From Streptococcus moroccensis (lineage in GTDB: Bacteria > Bacillota > Bacilli > Lactobacillales > Streptococcaceae), in assembly GCF_030812835.1 (NCBI RefSeq), contig NZ_JAUSTM010000008.1:1-64000 (forward strand): 64,000 bases of DNA. Reading direction: 5' to 3'. The notes under the pieces were generated by a model. The model searched no databases and was not told the origin of the DNA. It worked only from the letters and a program-made list of their open reading frames with translations. Below, one piece after another: positions 27,097 through 36,851 of this stretch. The position numbers and the translations under genes were made by a program. Positions within the stretch are counted from its first letter, which is position 1. Each line of letters begins with the position of its first letter.

Positions 27097-27276
27097 AAAA
27101 AGAGGCTGGGACAAAAGTCCTAGCCTCTTAATAATTTATTATCAGTTAAACAAGACGCAGTGGTTGAGTGGCCCCTAATTCGCTGATTTTATCAGCTTTT
27201 ACAGCCCTACTCAACTGTGCGGGGGTGGGACGACAAAATCGAATCTATTCGGTTACCGATTTTGTCCCACTCCCTT
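27097..27276. repeat. Structured intergenic repeat with imperfect terminal inverted ends
   Basis: The segment holds three hairpins: 27101-27128 (12-bp stem, AAAA loop), 27182-27196 (GCTGAT/ATCAGC) and 27221-27274 (GTGGGAC..ACAAAATCG with its complement, 3-nt bulge). GTTGAGT and ACTCAAC arms enclose the middle one. The two outer ends are imperfect inverted copies of each other sharing TGGGACAAAA. I recall similar sequences scattered between genes in several streptococci. The left hairpin with its A/T run also serves as terminator for the ABC exporter genes. No other copy was seen in this window. Confidence 0.72.
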
Positions 27277-27281
27277 GAGCA

Positions 27282-29045
27282 CTATTTAGCGAATTGGCTG
27301 TAATAGAGATCATGGTAGAACCCTTTGTCTTCAAGGAGACTGGTGTGGGTTCCCTGCTCGATGATTTGACCATCTTTTAACACCAAAATCTTATCTGCTT
27401 CTTGGATGGTTGACAAGCGATGGGCAATGACAAAGCTGGTTCTGCCTTCCATGAGGCGCTTCATGGCCTTTTGAATCAAGAGTTCCAGACGGGTGTCGAC
27501 AGAAGACGTCGCTTCGTCCAGAATCAAGATTTTAGGGTCAGACAGCAAGGCACGCGCAATGGTCAAGAGTTGCTTTTGTCCTAGGGAAATGTTGCTGGAT
27601 TCTTGGTTCATTTCCATGTTGTAACCACCTGGTAGTGTTCGGATAAAGTGATCGACATTGGCAGCTTTTGCAGCAGCAATGATGTCTTCATCCGTCGCTT
27701 CCAAATTACCAAAGCGCAGGTTTTCCTTGATGGTCCCTTCATACAACCAAGCGTCCTGCAAGACCATGCCAAAGTTCTTACGGTATTCTTGACGGGACAA
27801 GTTACGGATGTCATGGCCATCAACCTTGATGGCACCTGATGTCACATCGTAGAAACGCATGAGAAGGTTGATCAAGGTCGTCTTACCTGCTCCAGTTGGG
27901 CCAACAATAGCGACCATCTCACCTGGTTTGACCTCAAGGTTGAAATCACGGATTAAGGGCTTGTCTGGCAAGTATTGGAAATCCACCTGCTCGAAGGAAA
28001 CCTGTCCGGTTAAAGGGGCCTCAAGGGTCTCAGTCACAACTGAAGCTTCACCTGGTTCGTCTAGAACGGCAAAAATACGTTCCAAGGAAGACTGGGCAGA
28101 CTGTAAAATACCCGCTAGCTGAGTGATGGTCTGAATGGGTTGGTTGACCTGCCAAACGTATTGGACCATGGCTTGAAGATTACCGACCGTCAAGGTTCCT
28201 GCCAGAACTTGGAAACCACCAAGAAGAGCTACAGCAAGGTAGGCTAGGTTTGAGATGGTTGAAAGAACTGGCATCATGATTCCTGAGGTAAAGCTAGCTT
28301 TGAAACCCGTCGCCTGTAAATCATCTAGAATATCGCCAAACTCATTTTCTGAATGGTCTTCACGGCCATACAGTTTAATAACATTAAAACCGGTCAAGTT
28401 TTCCTGAACAAAGCCGTTCATGTCTCCTAAAATTTTGGCCTGACGTTTGAAATATGGCTGGGATTTGCCCATGATAAAACGGGCTGAAAAGTAGGTCAAG
28501 GGAATGCTCAAAATGACAATAAGGGAAAGACCTGGATTGATATAAACCGCCATGGAGACTGCAAGAACTACTGTCAAAATGGCATTAACGATTTGTAAAA
28601 AGGACTGTTGCAGAGCGTTAGATACCGTTTCTATATCTGAAGTGAACCGTCCAAGCATATCCCCAAACTGATGACGGTCAAAGTAAGAGGTTGGGATGCT
28701 GTTAATCTTGTGGCTCATCTCATTACGGAGATCTCGTATGGTTGATTGTACTGCTTTTGTGATAAAGACATTAGCAAACCAAGAACCCAGAGAATAAAGG
28801 CCTCCACGGATAAAATAAACCACTAAAACCATGATGATATAACGGTAATTGATTGCTGCACCGTCTACACCAGCAAGCATGTCTCTGACATTAAAGGTAA
28901 TCTCAGTGATGATCAAACCAAAGATAAGTGGCTCAAGGGCATTCATTGCAGCACTTAAAACCTTGAAAAAGATGGCAAGAAAGAGAGAACCACGGTAATT
29001 TTTTAAATAGTGCCAAAGGCGTTTAAAGGCATTTTCTGTTTTCAT
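27282..29045 (-). CDS. ABC exporter half-transporter, canonical ATPase subunit (LmrD/BmrD-like)
   Basis: This is a 587-residue fusion of a six-helix membrane domain and an ATPase. Walker A is GPTGAGKTT, signature ISLGQKQ, Walker B ILILDEATSSVD with the catalytic glutamate, and the H-loop is in VIAHRLSTIQ. The ATG at 29045 follows AAGGAG by 9 nt; another ATG three codons upstream is too close to it. It pairs with the preceding gene (1 nt apart), whose ATPase site is degenerate, as in heterodimeric multidrug exporters. The substrate is unknown. Confidence 0.88.
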   Translation of the reverse strand: MKTENAFKRLWHYLKNYRGSLFLAIFFKVLSAAMNALEPLIFGLIITEITFNVRDMLAGVDGAAINYRYIIMVLVVYFIRGGLYSLGSWFANVFITKAVQSTIRDLRNEMSHKINSIPTSYFDRHQFGDMLGRFTSDIETVSNALQQSFLQIVNAILTVVLAVSMAVYINPGLSLIVILSIPLTYFSARFIMGKSQPYFKRQAKILGDMNGFVQENLTGFNVIKLYGREDHSENEFGDILDDLQATGFKASFTSGIMMPVLSTISNLAYLAVALLGGFQVLAGTLTVGNLQAMVQYVWQVNQPIQTITQLAGILQSAQSSLERIFAVLDEPGEASVVTETLEAPLTGQVSFEQVDFQYLPDKPLIRDFNLEVKPGEMVAIVGPTGAGKTTLINLLMRFYDVTSGAIKVDGHDIRNLSRQEYRKNFGMVLQDAWLYEGTIKENLRFGNLEATDEDIIAAAKAANVDHFIRTLPGGYNMEMNQESSNISLGQKQLLTIARALLSDPKILILDEATSSVDTRLELLIQKAMKRLMEGRTSFVIAHRLSTIQEADKILVLKDGQIIEQGTHTSLLEDKGFYHDLYYSQFAK

Positions 29046-29046
29046 A

Positions 29047-30789
29047 CTAGGCATCTCCTTCCGTTAAACTTTGATTGTTGAGTTGGCTTTCGGCAATTTC
29101 ACGGTAGATGTCATTTGAGACCATCAGTTCCTCATGGGTCCCACGACCAACTATTTCACCTTCATTAAGAACGATGATCTGATCCGCATTCATAATGGTC
29201 CCAACGCGTTGAGCCACAATAAGCACAGTCGCATCGCCAGTCACTTCTTTGAGCCGGCGTCGCAATTCAGCATCTGTCTTGTAGTCAAGCGCTGAGAAAC
29301 TATCATCAAAGATATAGATATCAGGCTTTTTAACGACCGCACGGGCGATAGCCAGGCGTTGTTTTTGCCCACCTGAGAGGTTGCTACCTCCTTCTGCCAG
29401 ATGGTGGTCATAGCCTTTTTCAGTCGATTTGACAAAGTTCTCTGCCTGAGAGACATCGACCGCTTGATCGAGCTCATTAAGAGTAGCATCTTCTTTTCCG
29501 TAACGCAGATTCGTCCCGATTGTGCCTGTAAAGAGCAGAGCTTTTTGGGGAATAAACCCAATCTTTTGGCGGAGCGCCTTGAGGTTGTAGTCCCTAACAT
29601 CTACCCCGTCCACTAAAATACGGCCAAACGTGATATCGTAAAAGCGTGGAATCAGATGAACCAAGGAAGACTTCCCTGAGCCAGTTGATCCAATAAAGGC
29701 AATGGTCTCACCAGGCTTGGTTTTAAAGCTAATGTTTTGTAAGACGGGACTTTCTGTCTCACCAGGATAGGCAAAGGTAACATTGTCAAACTCCAGATAC
29801 CCCTTGGTTTCCGTTTCAGTGACACCACCTTCATTAGGATCAATCGATATTGGCATATCCATCACTTCTTTGAGACGTTTAGCAGATACAGCCATCCGTG
29901 GGTACATGGTAAAGAGATTCGCAAACATGAGGAAAGAAAACAAGGCATGAAAGGCATATTCGATAAAGGCTACCAAATTACCAACTTGCAAGGTTCCGCG
30001 ACTAATCGGAGGTAAGGCAAACCAGACAATGAGGACAATCATCACAATAATGATTTGAACAAAGAGGGGCTCTGTCAAACCCGTCAAGCGAAAAAGACTG
30101 CTCGAAGTGTATGTATAAGTCTCATTAGCTTCACCAAACCGTTCTTCTTGAAACTCTTCACGGGCAAAGGCACGAATGACCCGCAAACCGGTTAGATTTT
30201 CACGAACATATTGGTTAATCCGATCAAGTGTGGTTTGTTGCTTTTCCGATAAGGGTCCTGTTTTAGAAGCCACATACCATACAGTCGCTGCTAAGAAAGG
30301 AATGCAAAGCGCAACAACCCAGCCTAAAGATGGACTTGAAAGAATGATCATAACCATAGAAAAGACCATCATCAAGGGGGTGATAACCCCCATACGAAGT
30401 CCCTGCTCTGCGAAAGTCATGAGGACAAAGGCATCGCTGGTAATCCGTGTTACCAGAGAAGACACCCCAATCTGCTCATATTCATGGTGGGAGTAGGCTT
30501 GCATTTTTTCATAAAGGTCTGCCCGCATATCCTTAATCATTGTTGTGGTCATTTTACTAGAAGCATAGGTTAACACAACCCGGCCTAAGCCACCGACAAT
30601 AATGACACCTAACATGACGACTGCCCAATAATACAAACGATCAGGCCTATTATCAATCAACCCTTCATCAATCATTCGGGCCAAGATTGTTGGTAAACCC
30701 AAGTTGACGAGAACAAACATAAAAGCTCCAAAAATATCAAGAGCGAGGAGCTTGGGATGTTTTTTCAAGTAAGACCAAATAAAGCGCAT
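29047..30789 (-). CDS. ABC exporter half-transporter, degenerate ATPase subunit (LmrC/BmrC-like)
   Basis: This is a 580-residue membrane-ATPase fusion. Walker A GSTGSGKSS and signature NLSGGQKQR are normal, but Walker B reads YIFDDSFSALD, with Asp in place of the catalytic Glu, and the H-loop histidine is replaced (VAQRVGTI). This is the pattern of the inactive-site partner in heterodimeric exporters. The ATG at 30789 follows GGAGG; the frame is open to 30822. A structured 5' leader precedes it. Confidence 0.88.
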   Translation of the reverse strand: MRFIWSYLKKHPKLLALDIFGAFMFVLVNLGLPTILARMIDEGLIDNRPDRLYYWAVVMLGVIIVGGLGRVVLTYASSKMTTTMIKDMRADLYEKMQAYSHHEYEQIGVSSLVTRITSDAFVLMTFAEQGLRMGVITPLMMVFSMVMIILSSPSLGWVVALCIPFLAATVWYVASKTGPLSEKQQTTLDRINQYVRENLTGLRVIRAFAREEFQEERFGEANETYTYTSSSLFRLTGLTEPLFVQIIIVMIVLIVWFALPPISRGTLQVGNLVAFIEYAFHALFSFLMFANLFTMYPRMAVSAKRLKEVMDMPISIDPNEGGVTETETKGYLEFDNVTFAYPGETESPVLQNISFKTKPGETIAFIGSTGSGKSSLVHLIPRFYDITFGRILVDGVDVRDYNLKALRQKIGFIPQKALLFTGTIGTNLRYGKEDATLNELDQAVDVSQAENFVKSTEKGYDHHLAEGGSNLSGGQKQRLAIARAVVKKPDIYIFDDSFSALDYKTDAELRRRLKEVTGDATVLIVAQRVGTIMNADQIIVLNEGEIVGRGTHEELMVSNDIYREIAESQLNNQSLTEGDA

Positions 30790-30814
30790 AATACCTCCTA
30801 AGACAAAGATAGAG

Positions 30815-30924
30815 GAGCGCAATAAGCTGGATCTTTCCAGCTTATCTCGCTCCCGACGTGTTCCTTTCGTGACCGAAAGGGTGATTCATTAATCTAGTTT
30901 ACACAAAATCCAATGCTTTGGCAA
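30815..30924 (-). promoter_or_regulatory. ABC exporter promoter and structured leader
   Basis: On the minus strand TTGCCA (30919-30924), 17 nt and TAAACT (30896-30901) form a promoter. The transcript leader then folds into CCTTTCG/CGAAAGG (30863-30880) and a long hairpin (30815-30852) whose stem includes ATAAGCTGG/CCAGCTTAT. No long U run follows, so it is not a plain terminator; a role in translation or mRNA stability is possible. Confidence 0.65.
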
Positions 30925-30943
30925 GCTATTGAAATAGAGCTTT

Positions 30944-32260
30944 TTATGTAAACGTTTTTCTTGTTTTTTCTTGCAAAGCCCGTATTTCTGAGCTATGAAC
31001 GGCCATCCCAACCACGATGGAATTGGGGTTTTCGTATTCCTTTTCGAGATAGTCAAAATAGGACCCAGGGGCTATGATACCAGCCATCCGGATCAAATCC
31101 AAACCTGCTGTCCCAATCAATTCATCCGCTAAGAGCACACAATTAGTTCCTAAAACAAAGTAGGTCTTGAAGCGACTTGTTTTAAATTTTGAAAAACTAG
31201 CCCCATGAATCACCTGTAATTGTCCCATATAGCTAGCCTTTTGTGTCTCAGAGGTTGGCTCCCAAGGAACAGTAAGCTGTTTGATGTCTGCTAATTTAGC
31301 CTCGAAAGCTTGGCGTTGCTGAGGATCTAGCACCAACTGGTATTCAAAAAGAGTCTTGTCGGCCTCTCTTAAGCAATAATCAATATAGGACGTCTCATTT
31401 GTTTCGACTAAGACCCCATCTCCCATGGTTCCAAACAACCTTTCCGAGTCCACATCATAATTCCCAAAGGTGTAGATTCGGCCTTGATAACTGATATCGC
31501 AGTGTCCCACCGTATTAAAACCTGTTTTAGCGGTATGAATAAAAACCTTTAAATCTGGTATGCCCGGCACATTTTTACGAGCCTTTAAGGCTTCATCCGC
31601 CTCTATTTGAGGAGTCAGGTCTAACTCATCATTGATAAAGGCATTTATCTTGGTCATCATCCCATGCGGCAAGAACATGGTAAAAATAACTGGGACACTG
31701 ATACGAATCTTCCGATTAAACCGAGTTTCTCTCTCTTGCGAGATCAAAATCCGACGGCCATCATTAATCGAGGTCAGCCCTACAAAAATCAAATAGATTC
31801 CCAAGCGAAACAAGGTCCCTTGCACATCGTATTGGTTAAAAAGGCTGAGCAGGCCAAAAAAGAGGTTATAAAAGGCAATCATCAACTGGTTTAAACGACG
31901 AGGAACCCTATCGCTTCGCAAAATCAAATAATTAACCAGTGCTATCAAGCCTAAAACCATTTGATAGAGCCCTACCAATCTTGCCAGCCAAACCGCTGAG
32001 TAAGGACTAATAAAGACGATTAAACTGGCGATCAAAAGGTGAAGAAGCCCTTCACCCCAATGAAAGAGCTTATGCTTTAATTGGGGAAATTTTTTGGTCG
32101 CAAACAGAGCTTCTGGAAACTTAAAGAGACCCAGTAAAAAAATACTGACACCTGTTATATAGACCATGCTATCGACAAAAGGCTCCCGTCGAACCATCAA
32201 TCCCAGGCCAATTGCTATCCAAAACAGCCCCCATAAAACATAAGAAATATCTTTTTTCAT
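30944..32260 (-). CDS. DUF308/HdeD-like membrane protein with a possible cysteine-hydrolase tail
   Basis: The first 170 residues of this 438-residue protein hold six predicted membrane helices in three pairs (about 6-23, 31-48, 71-86, 90-113, 124-141, 149-165), resembling the HdeD/DUF308 layout. The rest is soluble. It contains VGHCDISYQGRIYTFGNYD (His253) and, 120 residues later, FVLGTNCVLLADELI (Cys374 at a helix start). A His then an Asn-Cys in this order is the pattern of circularly permuted papain-like (YiiX/DUF4105-type) enzymes. No homologue of known function comes to mind; the enzyme idea is an inference. It follows the SDR gene by 8 nt. Confidence 0.6.
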   Translation of the reverse strand: MKKDISYVLWGLFWIAIGLGLMVRREPFVDSMVYITGVSIFLLGLFKFPEALFATKKFPQLKHKLFHWGEGLLHLLIASLIVFISPYSAVWLARLVGLYQMVLGLIALVNYLILRSDRVPRRLNQLMIAFYNLFFGLLSLFNQYDVQGTLFRLGIYLIFVGLTSINDGRRILISQERETRFNRKIRISVPVIFTMFLPHGMMTKINAFINDELDLTPQIEADEALKARKNVPGIPDLKVFIHTAKTGFNTVGHCDISYQGRIYTFGNYDVDSERLFGTMGDGVLVETNETSYIDYCLREADKTLFEYQLVLDPQQRQAFEAKLADIKQLTVPWEPTSETQKASYMGQLQVIHGASFSKFKTSRFKTYFVLGTNCVLLADELIGTAGLDLIRMAGIIAPGSYFDYLEKEYENPNSIVVGMAVHSSEIRALQEKTRKTFT

Positions 32261-32268
32261 ACCTGAAC

Positions 32269-33024
32269 CTACTTATAATTAAAGGCTTTACGAGCGAGAT
32301 AGTCCCCGATGGTTGGAAATAAGGTATAGAGACGATGGGCAGCCTTCAGAATAAATGGCAGAGTCACCTCGCCTTTCCTTGTCCCGATCGTTTTAACAAT
32401 TCGCCGAGCCACCTGGTCTGGATTGAGGGCATAGCGGTCAACCCGCTTGAGGTAATCTCCAGATGGATCTGCCAGGTCAAAAAAGCCTGTGCGAATAGGA
32501 CCAGGATTAACCGTCGTGACCGTCACGCCATGGTCTACCAGTTCGAACCGCAAGGCATTGGAAAATCCTGTCACAGCAAACTTGGCTGCTGCATAGACTG
32601 TGGACTTACTGGTTGCCATGAGCCCCAAGACACTAGAAACATTGATTATCTGCCCATGTCTCTGTTGCTTCATCTCTTTGCCGACGAGACGTGACAAGGC
32701 CATGAGGGCAAAGACATCAATGTCAAACATGGCTCTGATTTCGCTGTCTGTTACTTGGTCAAAGACTTTAAAGTCACCAAACCCAGCATTGTTAATGAGG
32801 ACATCAATGTGCCCATAAGTCTGATACACGTCTACCACGAACTGCTCAAGTGCAGCATTATCAGTCAAGTCCAGCTGGACCAATTGGGTCCGCGGTCTGT
32901 TTTGGTAGAGGGCGGTCAATTTCTCAAGACTGCGTCCTGTTAGAATTAACTGTTCCTCTGGCAATTGCTTGATGATTTCTTGAGCCAGCCCACCGGTTGC
33001 CCCAGTGATGATAATGGTCCTCAT
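32269..33024 (-). CDS. Short-chain dehydrogenase/reductase
   Basis: This is a 251-residue classical SDR. It has the cofactor loop [11 protein letters not shown], the NNAG motif ([10 protein letters not shown]), the catalytic serine in [10 protein letters not shown] and YAAAKFAV. The C-terminus is basic with a hydrophobic patch, as in membrane-associated SDRs. The substrate is unknown. Its start overlaps rnz by 4 nt. Confidence 0.88.
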   Translation of the reverse strand: MRTIIITGATGGLAQEIIKQLPEEQLILTGRSLEKLTALYQNRPRTQLVQLDLTDNAALEQFVVDVYQTYGHIDVLINNAGFGDFKVFDQVTDSEIRAMFDIDVFALMALSRLVGKEMKQQRHGQIINVSSVLGLMATSKSTVYAAAKFAVTGFSNALRFELVDHGVTVTTVNPGPIRTGFFDLADPSGDYLKRVDRYALNPDQVARRIVKTIGTRKGEVTLPFILKAAHRLYTLFPTIGDYLARKAFNYK

Positions 33025-33950
33025 ACGTCAAATTCCTCCAGGTCATTAACCACATAGACATTCGAAAAAAGGGTGGCCGCATCCTGACGGAGCTGCTTGA
33101 TGTCCCGAGAGAGAAAACGAGCTGACACATGGTTTAAAAGGAGACGCTTAGCGCCAGCTGCGCGAGCTACTTCTGCTGCCTGCATGTTAGTAGAGTGCCC
33201 ATGCTTTCGAGCAATCTTCTCGTCTCCCTTACCATAGGTGGACTCATGGACCAAGACATCGGCATTGACCGCTAAACGGACACTGGCATCTGTAAGGCGG
33301 GTATCTCCTAAAATGGTGACAACCTTTCCAGGACGCGGAGGCGACAGATAATCTGATGCGATAATCTCACGGCCATCTGGCAGCGTGACATTGTGGCCAT
33401 TTTTTACCTGACCAAAAAGGGGCCCAAAAGGGACACCTGCTGCTTTCAAAGCTTCGGCATCCAAGGTGCCTTCTAAGTCCTTTTGGATAATACGGTATCC
33501 GATACAAAAAACCGAATGGTCCAGTTTTTCTGCATAAACCTTAAACTTATCGGTCTCTATAATCAGTCCGAGCTGGTCAGCCTCTAATTCATGAAAGGTC
33601 AATTTGTAAGGTAGTCGAGTGCCTGTTACTTTAAGACTGGTCAAGACAAAACTTTTTATACCGACTGGTCCATAAATATCCAAATCCGTTTGTTCTTCAT
33701 TGGCCTGAAAAGAACGGCTGGATAGAAAGCCTGGCAAACCAAAAATATGGTCTCCGTGGAGATGGGTGATAAAGATTTTTGAGATTTTTCTGGGACGAAT
33801 GGTCGTCTCTAAAATACGGTTTTGTGTGCCTTCCCCACAGTCGAACAGCCAGATTTCATTGATTTCATCGAGCAGTTTAAGAGCGAGACTGGAAACATTG
33901 CGCATCTTGGAGGGTTGACCTGCCGATGTGCCTAAAAATTGAATGTGCAT
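33021..33950 (-). CDS. rnz: Ribonuclease Z
   Basis: RNase Z removes the 3' trailer of tRNA precursors. The 309-residue metallo-beta-lactamase-fold enzyme has the zinc motif [14 protein letters not shown] (about residues 62-75), the exosite-type region following it, [19 protein letters not shown] and LLNHVSARF. It lies 10 nt after the 211-residue hypothetical gene in the miaA-hflX run, matching a common streptococcal order. Confidence 0.94.
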   Translation of the reverse strand: MHIQFLGTSAGQPSKMRNVSSLALKLLDEINEIWLFDCGEGTQNRILETTIRPRKISKIFITHLHGDHIFGLPGFLSSRSFQANEEQTDLDIYGPVGIKSFVLTSLKVTGTRLPYKLTFHELEADQLGLIIETDKFKVYAEKLDHSVFCIGYRIIQKDLEGTLDAEALKAAGVPFGPLFGQVKNGHNVTLPDGREIIASDYLSPPRPGKVVTILGDTRLTDASVRLAVNADVLVHESTYGKGDEKIARKHGHSTNMQAAEVARAAGAKRLLLNHVSARFLSRDIKQLRQDAATLFSNVYVVNDLEEFDV

Positions 33951-33960
33951 GTGTTACTTT

Positions 33961-34596
33961 CTAATGGGTAATGTATATAATGAGTTGATTGTCCGTGAAT
34001 TGATAGCGCCTCATCCCCTGGTAGTTTTGGGCGAGTTGGAGCAAATCCTCGGTATTATAGCCTGACAGCTTAACCGCCTTATCTGCTATCCAGAGATCGA
34101 CCAGCAGACTACTGGCTCCGTCTTGATAAACCCAGTCAAAATGATCTTCCTCAGCAGGCATCATCCAAATCTGACCAGCCTCTTCAAAGATCTGGTAATG
34201 GGGAAAGAGTTGCGCTAGCTGGATCAGTAAGGCTTCTGTGATTGATTCTGCCTGCTCAGCAAAAACCAGTGCTTTTTCTGAATCCCTAGACAGATAGGCA
34301 AAGCCGTAGGCCTTACCTTCTAGATTCAGACGGACAAAGGGAAATTCTTCTGCAAAAGACGGATGAGAAGGGAATAGATCTAATGCTCTAGACAGCTCCC
34401 AATAATAGTTGGTTGCTGCTTGAGGGCCTTGCTTATCATATATCTCAGTAAAATAAGCATTTAAGACACTGGGCGGAGGTGTGATGGCTTTCATCCTGTC
34501 CTCAGGCGACTTGTTCTTTAAAAGACCCCCTAAATAAACCTTGTCTAAGCTGGTAAAGCCCCCGTAAGTCATGGCAAGAGCCAGGTAATCAGTCAT
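33961..34596 (-). CDS. Conserved hypothetical cytosolic protein
   Basis: This is a 211-residue soluble protein without a signal peptide or membrane helix. It starts MTDYLALAMTYGGFTSLDKVYL and contains an acidic, aromatic-rich middle (FAEEFPFVRLNLEGKAYGFAYL). I know it only as a gene that sits between hflX and rnz in streptococci. It overlaps hflX by 8 nt. No function can be given. Confidence 0.75.
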   Translation of the reverse strand: MTDYLALAMTYGGFTSLDKVYLGGLLKNKSPEDRMKAITPPPSVLNAYFTEIYDKQGPQAATNYYWELSRALDLFPSHPSFAEEFPFVRLNLEGKAYGFAYLSRDSEKALVFAEQAESITEALLIQLAQLFPHYQIFEEAGQIWMMPAEEDHFDWVYQDGASSLLVDLWIADKAVKLSGYNTEDLLQLAQNYQGMRRYQFTDNQLIIYITH

Positions 34597-35827
34597 AGAA
34601 AACCTCCAAGCGCCAGCGATTAGCGGCCATGATGAGTCCTGAGACTACTTCTCCTGTCTCAGTCACCTCACGTTGGTCAATAATAGCAAATTGGGACAAG
34701 TCGTGAAGGAGGTAAGACTTGGCAAAGGGCACCGTCAGACTAAAGGGCTCGGCCATTTCTCGAATTTTAGCCAAAATCATCTCTTGGAGCCTTTCCTTGG
34801 CGTCTGGCGCCTTGGCGGATAAGAGAACATGCGGGGATAAGGTAGGTAAAAAGTCTTCTGTCAGGTCAGCCTTGTTGTAGATGGTCAAGCGTGGGATGTC
34901 CAGCATGTCCAAATCGTTGAGGATTCCAAGGACGACTTCTTCCTGCGTAGCATGGTCTGGATCAGACGCGTCAATAACATGGAGCAACAGGTCCACATGA
35001 CGGCTTTCTTCCAAGGTCGACTTAAAGCTTGAAACCAGCTCTGTCGGTAGATCCTGAATAAAGCCAACCGTATCCGTCAAAGTAACCTGAAAATGGTCTT
35101 TGAGCTGAATTTGCTTGGTCGTGGCATCCAAGGTCGCAAAGAGTTCATTTGCCTCATACTGGTCTTTCTTGCTGAGGGTATTCATAATGGTGGATTTTCC
35201 AGCATTGGTATACCCAATAAGCCCCAGTTTGAAGACACCTGACTCCAGACGTTTTTCTCGGACCGTCGATCGGGTCTTCTCCACCAGCTTCAGCTGGCGT
35301 TCAATGTCATGGATTTGATTGCGGATGGAGCGACGATTGAGCTCCAACTGGCTTTCACCTGGACCACGACTCCCTATACCACCCGCCTGACGGCTGAGCA
35401 TGATGCCTTGGCCGACCAAACGGGGCAACATATACTTGAGCTGAGCTAAATGAACCTGAAGTTTTCCTTCATGGCTCCTGGCTCGCATGGCAAAGATATC
35501 TAAAATTAACTGCATCCGGTCGATGACCTTAACGCCTAAGATGGTTTCAAGGTTGATGTTTTGACGAGGCGTCAACCTGTTGTTCACAATGACAGTATCG
35601 ATCTCATCAGCTTCTACCATTTGGGCAATCTCATCCAACTTGCCTGATCCGATAAAGGTCTTGCTGTCATAACGATCACGGTTTTGGACATAAACGCCCT
35701 GAACCTCTGCACCGGCAGTCTGGGCAAGGTTTTCCAACTCCTGCATGGACATGTCAAAGTTTTCAGAATCTTGAAGGGCTACGCCGACCAAGATTACACG
35801 TTCTGTTTTTTTCTCAGTTTCTATCAT
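34589..35827 (-). CDS. hflX: Ribosome-associated GTPase HflX
   Basis: HflX splits stalled or heat-damaged 70S ribosomes. The 412-residue protein has the glycine-rich HflX linker GGIGSRGPGESQLELNRR, Walker A GYTNAGKSTIMN, the switch DTVGFI and NKADL. The N-terminal domain has the family start with the VQNRDRYDSKTFIGSGKLDEI segment. It lies 11 nt after miaA. Confidence 0.93.
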   Translation of the reverse strand: MIETEKKTERVILVGVALQDSENFDMSMQELENLAQTAGAEVQGVYVQNRDRYDSKTFIGSGKLDEIAQMVEADEIDTVIVNNRLTPRQNINLETILGVKVIDRMQLILDIFAMRARSHEGKLQVHLAQLKYMLPRLVGQGIMLSRQAGGIGSRGPGESQLELNRRSIRNQIHDIERQLKLVEKTRSTVREKRLESGVFKLGLIGYTNAGKSTIMNTLSKKDQYEANELFATLDATTKQIQLKDHFQVTLTDTVGFIQDLPTELVSSFKSTLEESRHVDLLLHVIDASDPDHATQEEVVLGILNDLDMLDIPRLTIYNKADLTEDFLPTLSPHVLLSAKAPDAKERLQEMILAKIREMAEPFSLTVPFAKSYLLHDLSQFAIIDQREVTETGEVVSGLIMAANRWRLEVFYD

Positions 35828-35838
35828 AGGTTTTCTTT

Positions 35839-36723
35839 CTAGGACTCCAAAAAATCTCGCACGGCTCGGAGAATATTTTCCTTGGTATCTGGCTCAGAGG
35901 CTTGATAAAAGTCAACAGCCATGCGGTTACGAAACCAGGTTAGCTGACGCTTGGCAAAGCGACGACTATTTTGCTTGAGTTGTTCCAAACATACGTCCAA
36001 GGCTGCTTCACCAGCAAAGTAGGGAAAGAGTTCCTTGTAGCCAATACCACGTGTCGCCTGGACCTCAGGATGGTTGTCATAGAGCCATCTGGCTTCTTCC
36101 AAAAGCCCTGCTTCCACCATCCGATCCACGCGCTGATTGATTCGCTCATACAACAAATCACGCGCATCGCTGAGACCAATCAGAAGCACCTCATAAGGGG
36201 GCTCTGTATTGGTCAACTCCTCTCCAAAACGCTGTAATTCCAAGGCCCGAATGGCCCGGCGTCGCGTAAACTGCTCCAAGGTAATGGCAGCAGTTTCTAG
36301 CTGTTCAATCAGTTCCTGATCGGACAAGAGTTCCAATTCTGCTCGATAGACAAGCACCTGTTCCTGATCCAGTTGCCCGCCTAGATGGTAGCCTTCTAAA
36401 AGACTTTGTAAGTAAAGACCAGTCCCTCCGACAATGATGGGTAATTTCCCTCGCCCTGTAATTTTCTCAATGGCCAGTTGAGCTTCTTGAACAAAGTCAA
36501 AGGCAGAGTAACCTTCGGTCACCTCTCTGACATCGATCAGGTGGTGACGGGCAGCAGCTTGTTCCTCTGGCGTAGCTTTGGCTGTCCCAATGTCTAGGTT
36601 TTTATAGACCTGCTGGCTATCGCCTGAGATAATTTCACCATTAAATAGCTGAGCCAACTCAATCCCTAAAGCTGTCTTTCCGACCGCTGTCGGTCCTAAG
36701 ACCGTTATTACCTTTTTTTTCAT
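35839..36723 (-). CDS. miaA: tRNA dimethylallyltransferase MiaA
   Basis: MiaA adds the isopentenyl group to A37 of tRNAs reading UNN codons. The 294-residue protein has the P-loop [15 protein letters not shown], the substrate motif [18 protein letters not shown] and, in the second half, RRAIRALEL and QLTWFRNR. It is the first gene of the run that continues with hflX and rnz. Its promoter abuts that of the divergent DUF3042 gene. Confidence 0.95.
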   Translation of the reverse strand: MKKKVITVLGPTAVGKTALGIELAQLFNGEIISGDSQQVYKNLDIGTAKATPEEQAAARHHLIDVREVTEGYSAFDFVQEAQLAIEKITGRGKLPIIVGGTGLYLQSLLEGYHLGGQLDQEQVLVYRAELELLSDQELIEQLETAAITLEQFTRRRAIRALELQRFGEELTNTEPPYEVLLIGLSDARDLLYERINQRVDRMVEAGLLEEARWLYDNHPEVQATRGIGYKELFPYFAGEAALDVCLEQLKQNSRRFAKRQLTWFRNRMAVDFYQASEPDTKENILRAVRDFLES

Positions 36724-36731
36724 CTTTTTCC

Positions 36732-36790
36732 TTGAAAATTCTCGTATTTTTCGCTATTATTTATTATAACACAAGATGTGAGGCAGACAA
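36732..36790. promoter_or_regulatory. Back-to-back miaA and DUF3042 promoters
   Basis: For miaA (minus): TTGTCT (36785-36790), 16 nt, TATAAT (36763-36768). For the DUF3042 gene (plus): TTGAAA (36732-36737), 17 nt, TATTAT (36755-36760). The two -10 boxes are only 2 bp apart. Confidence 0.7.
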
Positions 36791-36851
36791 AAAGTCAGTG
36801 ATCATTAGAGATGATTTCACCACAACACCTTACAGCGGAAAGGAGACTATC

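Noticed and set aside
30863..30880. The short hairpin in the ABC exporter leader as an intrinsic terminator
   Set aside because: No U run follows it, and the longer hairpin after it also lacks one.
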